Positions 14,531 through 22,660 of a stretch of 22,970 nt of DNA are shown here, piece after piece. The first letter of the stretch is position 1; every line of letters begins with the position of its first letter. Under the pieces are notes generated by a model, which saw nothing but the letters and a program-made list of their open reading frames with translations, was not told the origin of the DNA and ran no database searches. The stretch comes from an uncultured Eubacteriales bacterium (GTDB lineage: Bacteria; Bacillota; Clostridia; Oscillospirales; Oscillospiraceae): assembly GCA_900550585.1 (NCBI GenBank), contig URST01000025.1, positions 1 to 22,970 of the forward strand, in the 5' to 3' direction. The translations under genes and the position numbers were made by a program.

Positions 14531-15799
14531 TCAGATCACCACGGGCCGTTCCCCCAGCGTCAGGCGGCCGTTCCGGACGGTGCTCTCGCCGCCCAGACGG
14601 TTCCGGTACACGCCGTCCGGCAGCGCCACAGGTACTTCGCCGCCCCGGCCCCGCAGGTCGAACACGCCCAGCACCCGGCCCTCCGGCCCGTCGTAGTGTC
14701 CCAGCACCACACTGTCATCCAGCGGCTCCCACCAGAAGCCGCCGCCCAGCGGCAGCGTCTGCTTCATGGCCTTGCAGGCGGTGAGGTACAGCTGCACGTC
14801 CAGCCGCATGTCGCCGTAGCTGTCGTCAGCGTCGAACAGGCCCACCTGCTTCTGCGGCGCGTACTCCATGCCGCTGTACAGCATGGCGGCGCCCCGCTGG
14901 AAGTACAGGAAACCCAGCCAGTGGTACAGCTGGCGGTCGCTGGTGAGCCAGGAGGCGGCCCGGCGGGTGTCGTGGTTCTCCAGGCACCGGGCCTTGATGT
15001 AGCCGGTGGGATAGGTCAGCTCCTGATAGTTCAGGATATCCGTGTAGGCCCGCAGGGACAGCTCGCCCTTCAGGAAGCCCTCGTAAAAGGGCCAGATGTC
15101 GTAGTCGTAGGTCATATCGAAGGCGCGGTACAGCTCGGTGTCCGTGGCACAGGCCGCGCCCATGCGGCGCATACCCAGCACATGGGCGCCGTGGACGCTC
15201 TCGGCCAGCCAGATGCAGCCGGGGCGCACCTCCTCCACCTGACGCCGTGCCTCGCACCAGAAATCCAGCGGGACGCTGCTGGCCACATCACAGCGGAAAC
15301 CGTCCACGATGGCGGCCCACTGCTTCAGCGTGTCGATCTGGTAGGTCCACAGGCCGCGGTTGGAATAGTCCAGATCCACCACGTCCCACCAGTCCGCCAC
15401 CTTGCGGGTGGGTTTTCCCTCCGCGTCGCGGAGGAAATACTCCGGGTGGGTGTGTGCCAGCACGGAGTCCGGCGAGGTGTGGTTATATACCACGTCGATG
15501 ATGCACTTCATGCCGCGGGCGTGGATGGCGTCCACCAGATGGATGAAGTCCTCCCGGGTGCCGTACTCCGGGTTGACGCCGCGGTAGTCCTGAATGGCGT
15601 AGGGGCTGCCCAGAGTGCCCTTGCGGCCCTCCGCGCCGATGGGATGGATGGGCATGAGCCAGATGATATCCGCGCCCAGACCGCGCAGACGATCCAGATC
15701 GTCCTCCAGCGCCCGGAAGGTGCCCTCCTTTGTGTGGTTGCGGACAAAGACGCTGTAGATCACCTGATGCAGCAGGTTCTGGTTGGTGTTTTCCGCCAT
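14531..15799 (-). CDS. GH13 alpha-amylase-family glycosidase, intracellular
   Basis: A 422-residue (beta/alpha)8-barrel glycoside hydrolase or glucanotransferase acting on alpha-glucans. Conserved region I is DVVYNHTS (Asp102, His107). The nucleophile lies in DGFRCDVASS (Arg169, Asp171), the acid/base in IWLAESVHG (Glu200), and the transition-state stabiliser in LENHDTRR (His276, Asp277); all catalytic residues are present. There is no signal peptide, so it should act in the cytosol, for example on maltodextrin or glycogen-derived oligosaccharides. It is shorter than most secreted amylases, with only a small C-terminal beta domain. The open frame extends upstream into ligA, but ATG 15799 has AAGGAGG at correct spacing. 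It follows ligA by 13 bases and shares its transcript. Exact substrate and subfamily are not resolved. Confidence 0.9.
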   Translation of the reverse strand: MAENTNQNLLHQVIYSVFVRNHTKEGTFRALEDDLDRLRGLGADIIWLMPIHPIGAEGRKGTLGSPYAIQDYRGVNPEYGTREDFIHLVDAIHARGMKCIIDVVYNHTSPDSVLAHTHPEYFLRDAEGKPTRKVADWWDVVDLDYSNRGLWTYQIDTLKQWAAIVDGFRCDVASSVPLDFWCEARRQVEEVRPGCIWLAESVHGAHVLGMRRMGAACATDTELYRAFDMTYDYDIWPFYEGFLKGELSLRAYTDILNYQELTYPTGYIKARCLENHDTRRAASWLTSDRQLYHWLGFLYFQRGAAMLYSGMEYAPQKQVGLFDADDSYGDMRLDVQLYLTACKAMKQTLPLGGGFWWEPLDDSVVLGHYDGPEGRVLGVFDLRGRGGEVPVALPDGVYRNRLGGESTVRNGRLTLGERPVVI

Positions 15800-15812
15800 G
15801 GTGTGTACCTCC

Positions 15813-17780
15813 TTATTGCAGAAGCTCCAGAAATTCATCCTCCGTGAGGACGGGGATACCCAGCTGCTGCGCCTTTTGCAGCTTGCTGCCGGCGTTTGCC
15901 CCCGCCACCACATAGGTCGTCTTTTTCGATACGGAACCGGACGCCTTGCCGCCCCGTTTTTCGATCATCTCCCCCGCTTCGTCGCGGGTGAACTTCTCCA
16001 GCGCGCCGGTAAGGACGAAAGTCATTCCGGCAAAACGGCTGTCAACCATTTCTTCTTTACAGGTCATATTCAGTCCCGCGGCCTTGAGACGGGCCAGCAG
16101 GTCCTGGGACTGGGGGCTGTCCATCCATTGACGGATATACTTCGCCGTGATGGGGCCGACATCGTCGATGGCGGTCAGCTCCTCCTCCGACGCGGCGGCC
16201 AGCGCGTCCATGGTGCCGAGCCGGGCAGCCAGCACCTTGGCGGCCTTCTCCCCCACCTGACGGATGCCAAGGGCGAAGATGAGCCGCCACAGGTCGTCCT
16301 CCCTGCTTCTGGCGATGGCCTCCACCGCGTTCTGGGCGGACTTTTTTCCCATGCGGTCCAGCACCTCGATCTGCTCTGGCTGCAGACTGTACAGGTCGGC
16401 GGCGGTCCGGACAAGGCCGCTGTCCACCAGCTGCTGCATGACGGCGGGGCCAAGGCCGTCGATGTCCATGGCATTGCGGCTGGCGAAGTGGGTCAGGTTC
16501 CGCAGCAGCTGGGCGGGGCACTCTGCGCCGGTGCAGCGCAGAGCCGCACCGTCCTCATCCCGCACCACCTCCGCCCCGCAGACGGGGCAGCGGTCCGGCA
16601 GCGTGTAGGGCCGGGTGTCCGCCGGACGCTTGTCCGGCACCACAGCCACGATCTCCGGGATGATCTCCCCCGCCTTGCGTACCATCACCGTGTCGCCGAT
16701 GCGGATGTCCTTCTGCGTGATATAGTCCTGGTTGTGGAGGGTGGCATAGGTCACGGTGGTGCCCGCCAGACGCACCGGCTCCAGTTCCGCCTTGGGTGTC
16801 AGCACGCCGGTGCGGCCCACCTGCACCACGATGTCGCGGAGCACCGTCTCCTTCGTCTCCGGCGGGTATTTGTAGGCGATGGCCCAGCGGGGACACTTGG
16901 CAGTGCTGCCCAGCACCTCGCGCTCCGCCAGATCGTCCAGCTTGATGACGGCGCCGTCGATGTCAAAGGGGAAACGCTCCCGTCCGTCGCCTAATGCGGC
17001 GATCTCCGCCAGAATGTCGGAGGTACGGGACAGCTGTCTGTGGGGGATGACCTTAAAGTGCTGGGACGCCAGATAATCTATCGTCTCTGTGTGGGTGGCA
17101 AACTCCCGTCCCTCCGCCAGCTGGAGGTTGAAAACCGCGATGTCCAGACGGCGCTGGGCCGCGACCTTGGGGTCCAGCTGCCGCAGGGAGCCGGCGGCTG
17201 CATTGCGGGGATTGGCCATCAGGGGCTTCCCCTCCAGCTCCCGGCGGGCGTTGATCTCCTCAAATACGCTGCGGGCCATGTAGACCTCGCCCCGGACGAT
17301 GAGGCGGGGCAGCTTCTCCGGCAGGGTCATGGGGATGGAGCGGATGGTGCGCAGGTTCTCCGTCACATCCTCCCCTACCCGGCCATCGCCGCGGGTGGCG
17401 CCCCGGACGAACACGCCGTCCCGGTACTCCAGCGCCACGGACAGGCCGTCCACCTTGGGCTCCACGCTCCACACCGGCGCGTCCAGCGGGATCTTCTCCA
17501 GGAACTGGCACACCTCGTCGTCGTTGAACACGTCCTGCAGGCTCTCCAGCGGCACGGGGTGCGTCACCTGCTGGAACTCGGACAGCGTGCGGCCGCCGAT
17601 GCGCTGGGTAGGCGAATCCGGTGTGATCTCCTCCGGATGCGCGGCCTCCAGATCCTCCAGACGGCGCAGCATATGATCGTACTCGTAGTCGGAGATGGTA
17701 GGTTCATCCAATACATAGTAGCGGTAGCCATGGGCGTTGAGGGTGTCCCGCAGCTCCTTCATTTCTTCACGGTAATCCAT
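15813..17780 (-). CDS. ligA: NAD-dependent DNA ligase
   Basis: A 655-residue LigA that seals nicks during replication and repair using NAD. Order of domains: Ia domain with YYVLDEPTISDYEYD (residues 21-35), the adenylation domain with the active lysine in EPKVDGLSV (Lys109), RGEVYM, the OB fold with GRTGVLTPKA, the zinc finger (Cys398, Cys401, Cys416, Cys421), helix-hairpin-helix repeats (LGIRQVGEKAAKVLA; AIDDVGPITAKYI), and a C-terminal BRCT domain (GMTFVLTGALEKFTRDEA). All key residues are present. Starts at ATG 17780 with AGAGGT upstream, 11 bases after yunB. Confidence 0.98.
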   Translation of the reverse strand: MDYREEMKELRDTLNAHGYRYYVLDEPTISDYEYDHMLRRLEDLEAAHPEEITPDSPTQRIGGRTLSEFQQVTHPVPLESLQDVFNDDEVCQFLEKIPLDAPVWSVEPKVDGLSVALEYRDGVFVRGATRGDGRVGEDVTENLRTIRSIPMTLPEKLPRLIVRGEVYMARSVFEEINARRELEGKPLMANPRNAAAGSLRQLDPKVAAQRRLDIAVFNLQLAEGREFATHTETIDYLASQHFKVIPHRQLSRTSDILAEIAALGDGRERFPFDIDGAVIKLDDLAEREVLGSTAKCPRWAIAYKYPPETKETVLRDIVVQVGRTGVLTPKAELEPVRLAGTTVTYATLHNQDYITQKDIRIGDTVMVRKAGEIIPEIVAVVPDKRPADTRPYTLPDRCPVCGAEVVRDEDGAALRCTGAECPAQLLRNLTHFASRNAMDIDGLGPAVMQQLVDSGLVRTAADLYSLQPEQIEVLDRMGKKSAQNAVEAIARSREDDLWRLIFALGIRQVGEKAAKVLAARLGTMDALAAASEEELTAIDDVGPITAKYIRQWMDSPQSQDLLARLKAAGLNMTCKEEMVDSRFAGMTFVLTGALEKFTRDEAGEMIEKRGGKASGSVSKKTTYVVAGANAGSKLQKAQQLGIPVLTEDEFLELLQ

Positions 17781-17791
17781 AGTGTGACCTC

Positions 17792-18487
17792 TTATCCGTT
17801 GTTGATGATGTATTCGTCGGCATAGTGCTCGATCTCGTCCGGTGCGGTATTAAAATAAGTATACGTCCCCGGCACGCCCCCGACGATGACCGTCTCCGCC
17901 ACGGATATCTCGTTGGACACCTTGGTGTAGGTGGTCAGGCCCGGCAGCAGGATGCTGACGTGGACATCCACATCCAGGATGATGCGGTGGCGGGTCTGGT
18001 TGATGCCGGCGGAGGAGAATTGGTTGTCGAAGCGGGCGGTGGCCGTGCCCACGGACTGCATCCGCACATGGAGGCAGGGGCCGCGGCCCGCCAGCAGCGG
18101 CGAACCGGTCAGCGTGCCGATGGGGATGGACAGGTCGGTGGTGGACACCTCCGCCATGCGCTGGAGGATGTCATCGGAAATGGCCGCCTGCAGGCGGTTG
18201 AACTCCGCCATGTTGCTTTTCAGGGCCGTGACGCGGCCCTCCGTATCCTTGTCGAAGGACACCAGCCGCCCGTAGTCGATGCGGCCGCTGTCCACGGCGT
18301 CGTTGATGGCCGCCACCACGATGCGGTTCACCGTGTTGGAGGTGCGGGCCGTGGCCAGATTTACCACAATGGGCTTCATGTGCAGCACGGCGGCCACAGT
18401 CAGCCCCAGCAGCAGCGTGAAAACGAATGACAGCCAGATCAGGGCCTTCTGCCGCCCCGTCAGCCGCAGGTACCGAAGCCGCTCCAC
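17792..18487 (-). CDS. yunB: Sporulation protein YunB
   Basis: A 231-residue protein of the YunB family, needed for proper sporulation in Bacillus through an unknown mechanism. A single membrane segment near residues 15-36 (ALIWLSFVFTLLLGLTVAAV) follows a basic N-terminus; the rest should be outside the cytosolic face. Family blocks include NRIVVAAINDAV, the SIPIGTLTGSPLLAGRGP motif and a conserved VSNEISVAETVIVGGVP near the end. An earlier GTG at 18496 falls inside the Shine-Dalgarno itself, so GTG 18487 (GGAGG ending 8 bases upstream) is the better start. It lies in the murD-yunB-ligA run, between cell-wall and replication genes. Confidence 0.9.
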   Translation of the reverse strand: MERLRYLRLTGRQKALIWLSFVFTLLLGLTVAAVLHMKPIVVNLATARTSNTVNRIVVAAINDAVDSGRIDYGRLVSFDKDTEGRVTALKSNMAEFNRLQAAISDDILQRMAEVSTTDLSIPIGTLTGSPLLAGRGPCLHVRMQSVGTATARFDNQFSSAGINQTRHRIILDVDVHVSILLPGLTTYTKVSNEISVAETVIVGGVPGTYTYFNTAPDEIEHYADEYIINNG

Positions 18488-18533
18488 GGCATCCACCTCC
18501 CTTTTGGGGAGTGTATGCCGTCACGGCTTTTCC

Positions 18534-19922
18534 TCATTCCTCCGGCCAGCTGCGGACGATCTCTTTGAATACCTTGCCCCGCTCGGCAAAGTTCCTGAAC
18601 TGGTCAAAGGCGGCGCAGGCCGGCGACAGCGTTACCACATCGCCGGGCACGGCGCGGTCCCGCGCGGCCTCTACGGCGGCCCGGAAGGGCGTGACCTCGA
18701 TGATCTCCGGGTGGCCGGGGCGGTAATCCGGCGCGGCCTCCACGGCGGCCCGAATCTTTCCCGCTGTGGCGCCGCAGAGCACCAGCAGCTTCACATGGGC
18801 CGTCACCTCGGGCCCCAGCACGTCAAACGGAATGTGCTTGTCGTAGCCTCCGGCGATGAGAATGACCTTCTCCGGAAAGGAGCGCAGCCCCGCGATGGTA
18901 CGGGAGGGGCTGGACGCGATGGAGTCGTTGTAGTACCGGACGCCGCGCAAGGTACGCACCAGCTCGATGCGGTGCTCCACCCCGCCGAAGCTGCGGGCAA
19001 AGTCACGGATAATATCGTCCGGCACAAGGCCGTCCACGGCGGCGATGGCCGCCATATAGTTCTCCACGTTGTGGACGCCGGGGATCCGGATGTCGGAGGT
19101 CTGCATGATGACCCGCTCCCCCTCCGGGCCGCGGCACACGATGTCGTCACCCCGCAGGAACACGCCGTCCGACAGCGGGGACTGCCGGCTGAACCGGCGG
19201 CTGCGGCCTGGGGCGCGGGCCGCCTGCTCCGCCGTGATGGCGTTGTCTGCATTGAATACGGCGATGTCGCCGGCAGTCTGGTGGCGGAAGATGTTCTCCT
19301 TGGCGGCGACGTACTCCGCCATGTCCCTGTGCATATCCAGATGGTTGGGGGCCAGATTGGTCACCACGGCGATATGGGGGCTGCGGTCCATGGTCATCAG
19401 CTGGAAGCTGGACAGCTCCAGCACCGCGTAATCGTGGAGCTGCATGCCCTCGGCATCACACAGCAGCGGGTGGCCGATGTTGCCGCCCAGCCATACGGTG
19501 TTCCCCGCGGCTTTCAGCAGCTCAGCGATGATAGTGGTGGTGGTCGTCTTGCCGTCAGAGCCGGTGACGGCGATGATGGGGCACGGGCACACCTGGAAGA
19601 ACGCCTCCATCTCGCTGGTGAGCACGCTGCCGTTGGCCACGGCCGCCGCGATCTGGGGCACATCGGGGCGCAGGCCCGGCGTGCGGAAGATCACGTCCTC
19701 GTGCAGCCCCTCCAGATAGTCCGGGCCCAGCCGCAGCGTACAACCGGCGCCCTCCAGCTCATGGGCCAGCGCACCCAGCTCCTCCCGCGTCCGCTTGTCG
19801 CAGGCGGTGACACGGATGCCGCTGTCCAGCAGCAGCCGTACCAGCGGCGTGTTGCTGACGCCGATGCCCAGCACCGCCACCGTCTTATTTTGCAAGGAAT
19901 CCACATATTCCCGCAGCGTCAT
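18534..19922 (-). CDS. murD: UDP-N-acetylmuramoyl-L-alanine:D-glutamate ligase
   Basis: A 462-residue Mur ligase that adds D-glutamate to UDP-MurNAc-L-Ala in peptidoglycan precursor synthesis. The N-terminal Rossmann-like domain has VAVLGIGVSNTPLVRLL. The ATP-binding loop is VTGSDGKTTTTT (Lys125), followed by GGNIGHPLL, ELSSFQL, TNLAPNHLDMH, the GVHNVENYMAA hinge and, in the C-terminal domain, NDSIASSPSRTIAGL and SPACAAFDQF, all characteristic of MurD. GGGGAG lies before ATG 19922 and its own promoter is at 19963-19991. Unlike many bacteria it is not in a large mur/fts cluster here; it leads yunB and ligA instead. Confidence 0.96.
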   Translation of the reverse strand: MTLREYVDSLQNKTVAVLGIGVSNTPLVRLLLDSGIRVTACDKRTREELGALAHELEGAGCTLRLGPDYLEGLHEDVIFRTPGLRPDVPQIAAAVANGSVLTSEMEAFFQVCPCPIIAVTGSDGKTTTTTIIAELLKAAGNTVWLGGNIGHPLLCDAEGMQLHDYAVLELSSFQLMTMDRSPHIAVVTNLAPNHLDMHRDMAEYVAAKENIFRHQTAGDIAVFNADNAITAEQAARAPGRSRRFSRQSPLSDGVFLRGDDIVCRGPEGERVIMQTSDIRIPGVHNVENYMAAIAAVDGLVPDDIIRDFARSFGGVEHRIELVRTLRGVRYYNDSIASSPSRTIAGLRSFPEKVILIAGGYDKHIPFDVLGPEVTAHVKLLVLCGATAGKIRAAVEAAPDYRPGHPEIIEVTPFRAAVEAARDRAVPGDVVTLSPACAAFDQFRNFAERGKVFKEIVRSWPEE

Positions 19923-19962
19923 AGGGATCTCCCCTTCCCTGAATTTGATTTGATGATCCTAT

Positions 19963-19991
19963 ATTATACTGCACCGTCCGCGTTTCTTCAA
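19963..19991 (-). promoter_or_regulatory. Sigma-A promoter of murD
   Basis: Minus strand TTGAAG (19986-19991), 17-base spacer, TATAAT (19963-19968), about 40 bases before the ATG. The rest of the roughly 300-base divergent gap to 20226 holds the transporter promoter and no recognisable gene or RNA. Confidence 0.8.
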
Positions 19992-20106
19992 TCCGTTTTC
20001 CGTTTTCCGGAGGAAGTTTTCTGCGGATGCACCGGTTCTTTCTCGTTTTGGACAGCCTGCACAAAAGCGGGCGGCGGGATCTGACCACAATCGGCAAAAT
20101 TACTTC

Positions 20107-20135
20107 TTTACATTATCGCGCTAAAGTGGTAGTAT
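20107..20135 (+). promoter_or_regulatory. Candidate promoter of the ABC transporter operon
   Basis: TTTACA (20107-20112), 17-base spacer, TAGTAT (20130-20135). The -10 element is weak; TATATT (20133-20138) is an alternative with a 20-base spacer. The leader to the ATG would be about 85 bases. Confidence 0.55.
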
Positions 20136-20142
20136 ATTAGCG
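20119..20142. repeat. Inverted repeat across the transporter -10 region
   Basis: CGCTAA (20119-20124) and TTAGCG (20137-20142) form a perfect inverted repeat with a 12-base centre that spans the -10 element. It could be a repressor site; I recognise no matching regulator. Confidence 0.45.
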
Positions 20143-20226
20143 TAATGAATGATCGATATGGAACAGACCGCATCGCAGGAAACAAACCGGGCGAAAGCCC
20201 CTACACCAAAAATGGAGGACAATACA

Positions 20227-21048
20227 ATGAAAAAGCTGATGGCAATGCTGCTGGCACTGGTCATGGTGATGAGCCTGGCGGCCTGCGGCGAACAGAAAAA
20301 CAACGACAACGCGGGCGACGACGCTCCCGACGACGCCAACACCCCCGCCGAGATCACCTACGCTGTGGAAGCCGGCTCCGCCGGTGAGGAAGTAGCGCAG
20401 GCCAACGGCTTCAAGACCGTGGCTGTCGGCTCCCAGGCCAACGCGCTGATGGAAGTGGATGCCGGTACCGCCGATGCCGCTATCATCGACCTGCTGATGG
20501 CCGGCGCCATGGTGGGCGAAGGCACCAGCTATCCCGACCTGAAGGTCACCGATCAGAAGCTGAACTCCGAGCTGTACGGCGTCGGCTGCCGCAAGGGCAG
20601 CGACCTGACCTCCTTCATCAACAGCGTCATGTCCGAGGCCTATGCCGACGGCACCATGGTGGAGCTGGCCAAGACCTACGGTGTGCAGGAGTCCCTGCTG
20701 GAGCAGCCCACCTGTGAGTACACCGCCGCCGCATCCGACAGCGATGTGCAGTACATCCAGGACAAGGGCAAGCTGATCGTCGGCATCACCGAGTTCGCCC
20801 CCATGGATTATCTGGATGCCAACGGCGAGTGGATCGGCTTTGACGCCGACATGGCCAAGCTGGTGGCGGAGAAGCTGGGCGTGGAAGTGGAGTTCCAGAT
20901 CATCAACTGGGACATGAAGGTGGAGGAGCTGGACGGCAAGCAGATCGACTGCGTGTGGAACGGCATGACCCTGACCGACGGTGTCCAGGCTGCCATGGAG
21001 TGCAGCAACGCCTACTGCGAGAACGCACAGGTGGTCATCACCAAGTAA
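20227..21048 (+). CDS. Amino-acid ABC transporter binding lipoprotein with swapped halves (apparent circular permutation)
   Basis: A 273-residue lipoprotein: signal peptide with lipobox LAAC (Cys20), then an acidic linker. Residues 43-162 read as the second half of a family-3 solute-binding protein: AVEAGSAGEE, TADAAIIDLLMA, YGVGCRKGSDLTSFIN, MVELAKTYGVQESLLE. Residues 173-273 read as the first half: DVQYIQDKGKLIVGITEFAP, GFDADMAKLVAEKLGVEVEF, DCVWNGMTLT, AYCENAQVVITK, and the protein ends there, where a normal one crosses into lobe 2. Both halves appear complete, so the protein could still fold as a permuted binding protein for a polar amino acid. GGAGG (20214-20218) lies 8 bases before ATG 20227; a more upstream in-frame ATG at 20149 lacks a signal peptide start. 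Permease and ATPase follow. Ligand unknown; the usual carboxylate-binding arginine after TLT is not seen. Confidence 0.88.
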   Translation: MKKLMAMLLALVMVMSLAACGEQKNNDNAGDDAPDDANTPAEITYAVEAGSAGEEVAQANGFKTVAVGSQANALMEVDAGTADAAIIDLLMAGAMVGEGTSYPDLKVTDQKLNSELYGVGCRKGSDLTSFINSVMSEAYADGTMVELAKTYGVQESLLEQPTCEYTAAASDSDVQYIQDKGKLIVGITEFAPMDYLDANGEWIGFDADMAKLVAEKLGVEVEFQIINWDMKVEELDGKQIDCVWNGMTLTDGVQAAMECSNAYCENAQVVITK

Positions 21049-21088
21049 GTTGCCAGACGGCAGAAAGTATGTTATCATAGTCTCCCAC

Positions 21089-21118
21089 GGCAGAGGGCGT
21101 CAAACGTCCTCTGCCTTT
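21089..21118 (+). terminator. Hairpin between binding protein and permease genes, possible attenuator
   Basis: GGCAGAGGGCGT (21089-21100) pairs with ACGTCCTCTGCC (21104-21115) with one G-U pair and a 3-base loop, followed by only TTT. Such a hairpin is more likely to stabilise the upstream message and reduce permease expression than to stop transcription fully. Confidence 0.5.
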
Positions 21119-21167
21119 GGGCGGCTTATCCCCTCCCCGCGCAAGTAACCACGAAGGAGCTTTTTTC

Positions 21168-21824
21168 ATGTTTTGGACTGTCACCCTCTCCCTGCTGGCA
21201 GGTATGGGGCAGCTGCTGAAGCTGTTCTTCCTGACGCTGCTGTTTTCCCTGCCGCTGGGACTTTTGATCGCCTTTGCCCTGCGCAGCCGGTGCAAGCCGG
21301 TGAGCTGGCTTTTCAACGTGATCGTCTGGATCATCCGCGGCACGCCTCTGATGCTCCAGCTCATCATCATTTTCTACGGGCCCGGCAAGTGGTTCGATTT
21401 CAACCTGTGGGGCCGCTTTTCCGACGGACGTATGGCGGCCTGCGTCATCGCCTTCGTCATCAACTACGCCTGCTACTTCGCCGTCATCTACAAGGGCGGC
21501 ATCGAGAGCGTACCCATCGGCCAGCAGGAGGCCGGGCAGGTGCTGGGCATGACCAAGAGCCAGATCTTCTTCAAGGTCACGCTGCTGCAGATGGTCAAGC
21601 GCATCGTGCCCCCCATGTCCAACGAGGTCATCACACTGGTAAAGGACACCTCTCTGGCCAAGACCATCTCCATCATGGAGCTGATCATGACCGGCGAGTC
21701 CTACATGAAGTCCGCCGGCATCGTGTGGCCCCTGTTCTACACGGCGGTGTTCTATCTGGCCTTTGTGGGCATCCTGACGCTGCTGTTCAACTACATCGAG
21801 CGCAAGCTCAGCTATTTCCGCTAA
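21168..21824 (+). CDS. Polar amino-acid ABC transporter permease
   Basis: A 218-residue integral membrane protein of the His/Glu/Gln/Arg transporter permease family. Several hydrophobic segments are evident: near residues 5-37 (LSLLAGMGQLLKLFFLTLLF region), 47-70, 88-105 and about 185-207. The RGTPLMLQL motif after the second segment and the EAA loop (QEAGQVLGMTKSQIFFKVTLLQ) that docks on the ATPase are both clear. ATG 21168 has AAGGAG 8 bases upstream; the longer frame to 21117 lacks a ribosome site. Only one permease gene is present, so it should act as a homodimer. Its stop overlaps the ATPase ribosome site. Confidence 0.95.
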   Translation: MFWTVTLSLLAGMGQLLKLFFLTLLFSLPLGLLIAFALRSRCKPVSWLFNVIVWIIRGTPLMLQLIIIFYGPGKWFDFNLWGRFSDGRMAACVIAFVINYACYFAVIYKGGIESVPIGQQEAGQVLGMTKSQIFFKVTLLQMVKRIVPPMSNEVITLVKDTSLAKTISIMELIMTGESYMKSAGIVWPLFYTAVFYLAFVGILTLLFNYIERKLSYFR

Positions 21825-21837
21825 GGAGGTGCCGCAC

Positions 21838-22608
21838 ATGGCGATCCTGGACGTACAACACATCGAGAAGCACTTCGGCGACACCCCAGTGCTGAAAGAC
21901 ATCAGCTTTTCTCTGGAGGAGGGACAGGCCCTGAGCATCATCGGCTCCTCCGGCAGCGGCAAGACCACGCTGCTGCGGTGCCTGAATTTTCTGGAGACAC
22001 CGGACAAGGGCATTATCTCCGTCCGGGGAGAAAAGCTGTTCGACGCGGCGGAGCACGCCTCCCGCTCTGAGAGCGACATCCGCAAGAAGCGGCTGCATTT
22101 CGGTCTGGTGTTCCAGAGCTTCAACCTGTTCCCGCAGTATACGGCGCTGCAGAATGTGACGCTGGCCCGGGAGCTGATGGCCAAATCGGAAAAGACCGGC
22201 GAGAGCCATGACGCCATCGTGGCCGAGGGCAGGCGTCTGCTGGAGGATATCGGACTGGGGCAGCGGATGGACAACTACCCCCACCAGCTGTCCGGCGGAC
22301 AGCAGCAGCGGGTGGCCATCGCCCGGGCGCTGGCCATGAAGCCGGATATCCTGTGCTTCGACGAGCCCACCAGCGCACTGGACCCGGAGCTGACCGGCGA
22401 GGTGCTCCGCGTTATCCGCAGCCTTGCCGAGCAGCACACCACCATGGTCATCGTCACCCATGAGATGGCCTTTGCCCGGGACGTGGCCGATCAGGTGATC
22501 TTCATGGACGGCGGCGTCATCGTGGAACAGGGCCCTGCCAGAGAGGTCATCGACCACCCCCGGCAGGAGCGTACCCGCCAGTTCCTGGCGCGGTACAGCG
22601 AGGTTTGA
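21838..22608 (+). CDS. Polar amino-acid ABC transporter ATP-binding protein
   Basis: A 256-residue ATPase subunit driving amino-acid uptake. Walker A GSSGSGKT (residues 36-43), Q-loop LVFQSFNLFPQYTALQNV, ABC signature LSGGQQQRVAIARALA, Walker B ILCFDEPTSALDPE, and the switch histidine in VIVTHEMAFARDVAD. This pattern is the GlnQ/HisP type. AAGGAGG (21823-21829), partly inside the permease stop, sits 8 bases before ATG 21838. Last gene of the operon, followed by a strong terminator. Confidence 0.97.
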   Translation: MAILDVQHIEKHFGDTPVLKDISFSLEEGQALSIIGSSGSGKTTLLRCLNFLETPDKGIISVRGEKLFDAAEHASRSESDIRKKRLHFGLVFQSFNLFPQYTALQNVTLARELMAKSEKTGESHDAIVAEGRRLLEDIGLGQRMDNYPHQLSGGQQQRVAIARALAMKPDILCFDEPTSALDPELTGEVLRVIRSLAEQHTTMVIVTHEMAFARDVADQVIFMDGGVIVEQGPAREVIDHPRQERTRQFLARYSEV

Positions 22609-22619
22609 TAAAAGAGGAC

Positions 22620-22655
22620 AAAAAGCCCTCCGTGCAGCGGCACGGAGGGCTTTTT
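22620..22655. terminator. Bidirectional terminator between the ABC operon and rnpB
   Basis: A perfect 16-base inverted repeat (22620-22635 and 22640-22655) with loop AGCG. The plus strand ends in TTTTT, stopping the transporter operon; the minus strand also ends in TTTTT, stopping rnpB. Confidence 0.92.
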
Positions 22656-22660
22656 CTGGT

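Noticed and set aside
18490..18492. ATG near the yunB start
   Set aside because: It is out of frame with YunB, whose frame starts with GTG 18487.
19992..20106. Possible small gene or RNA in the murD/transporter divergent gap
   Set aside because: Open frames here lack ribosome sites and codon pattern; no known RNA motif is seen apart from the promoters listed.
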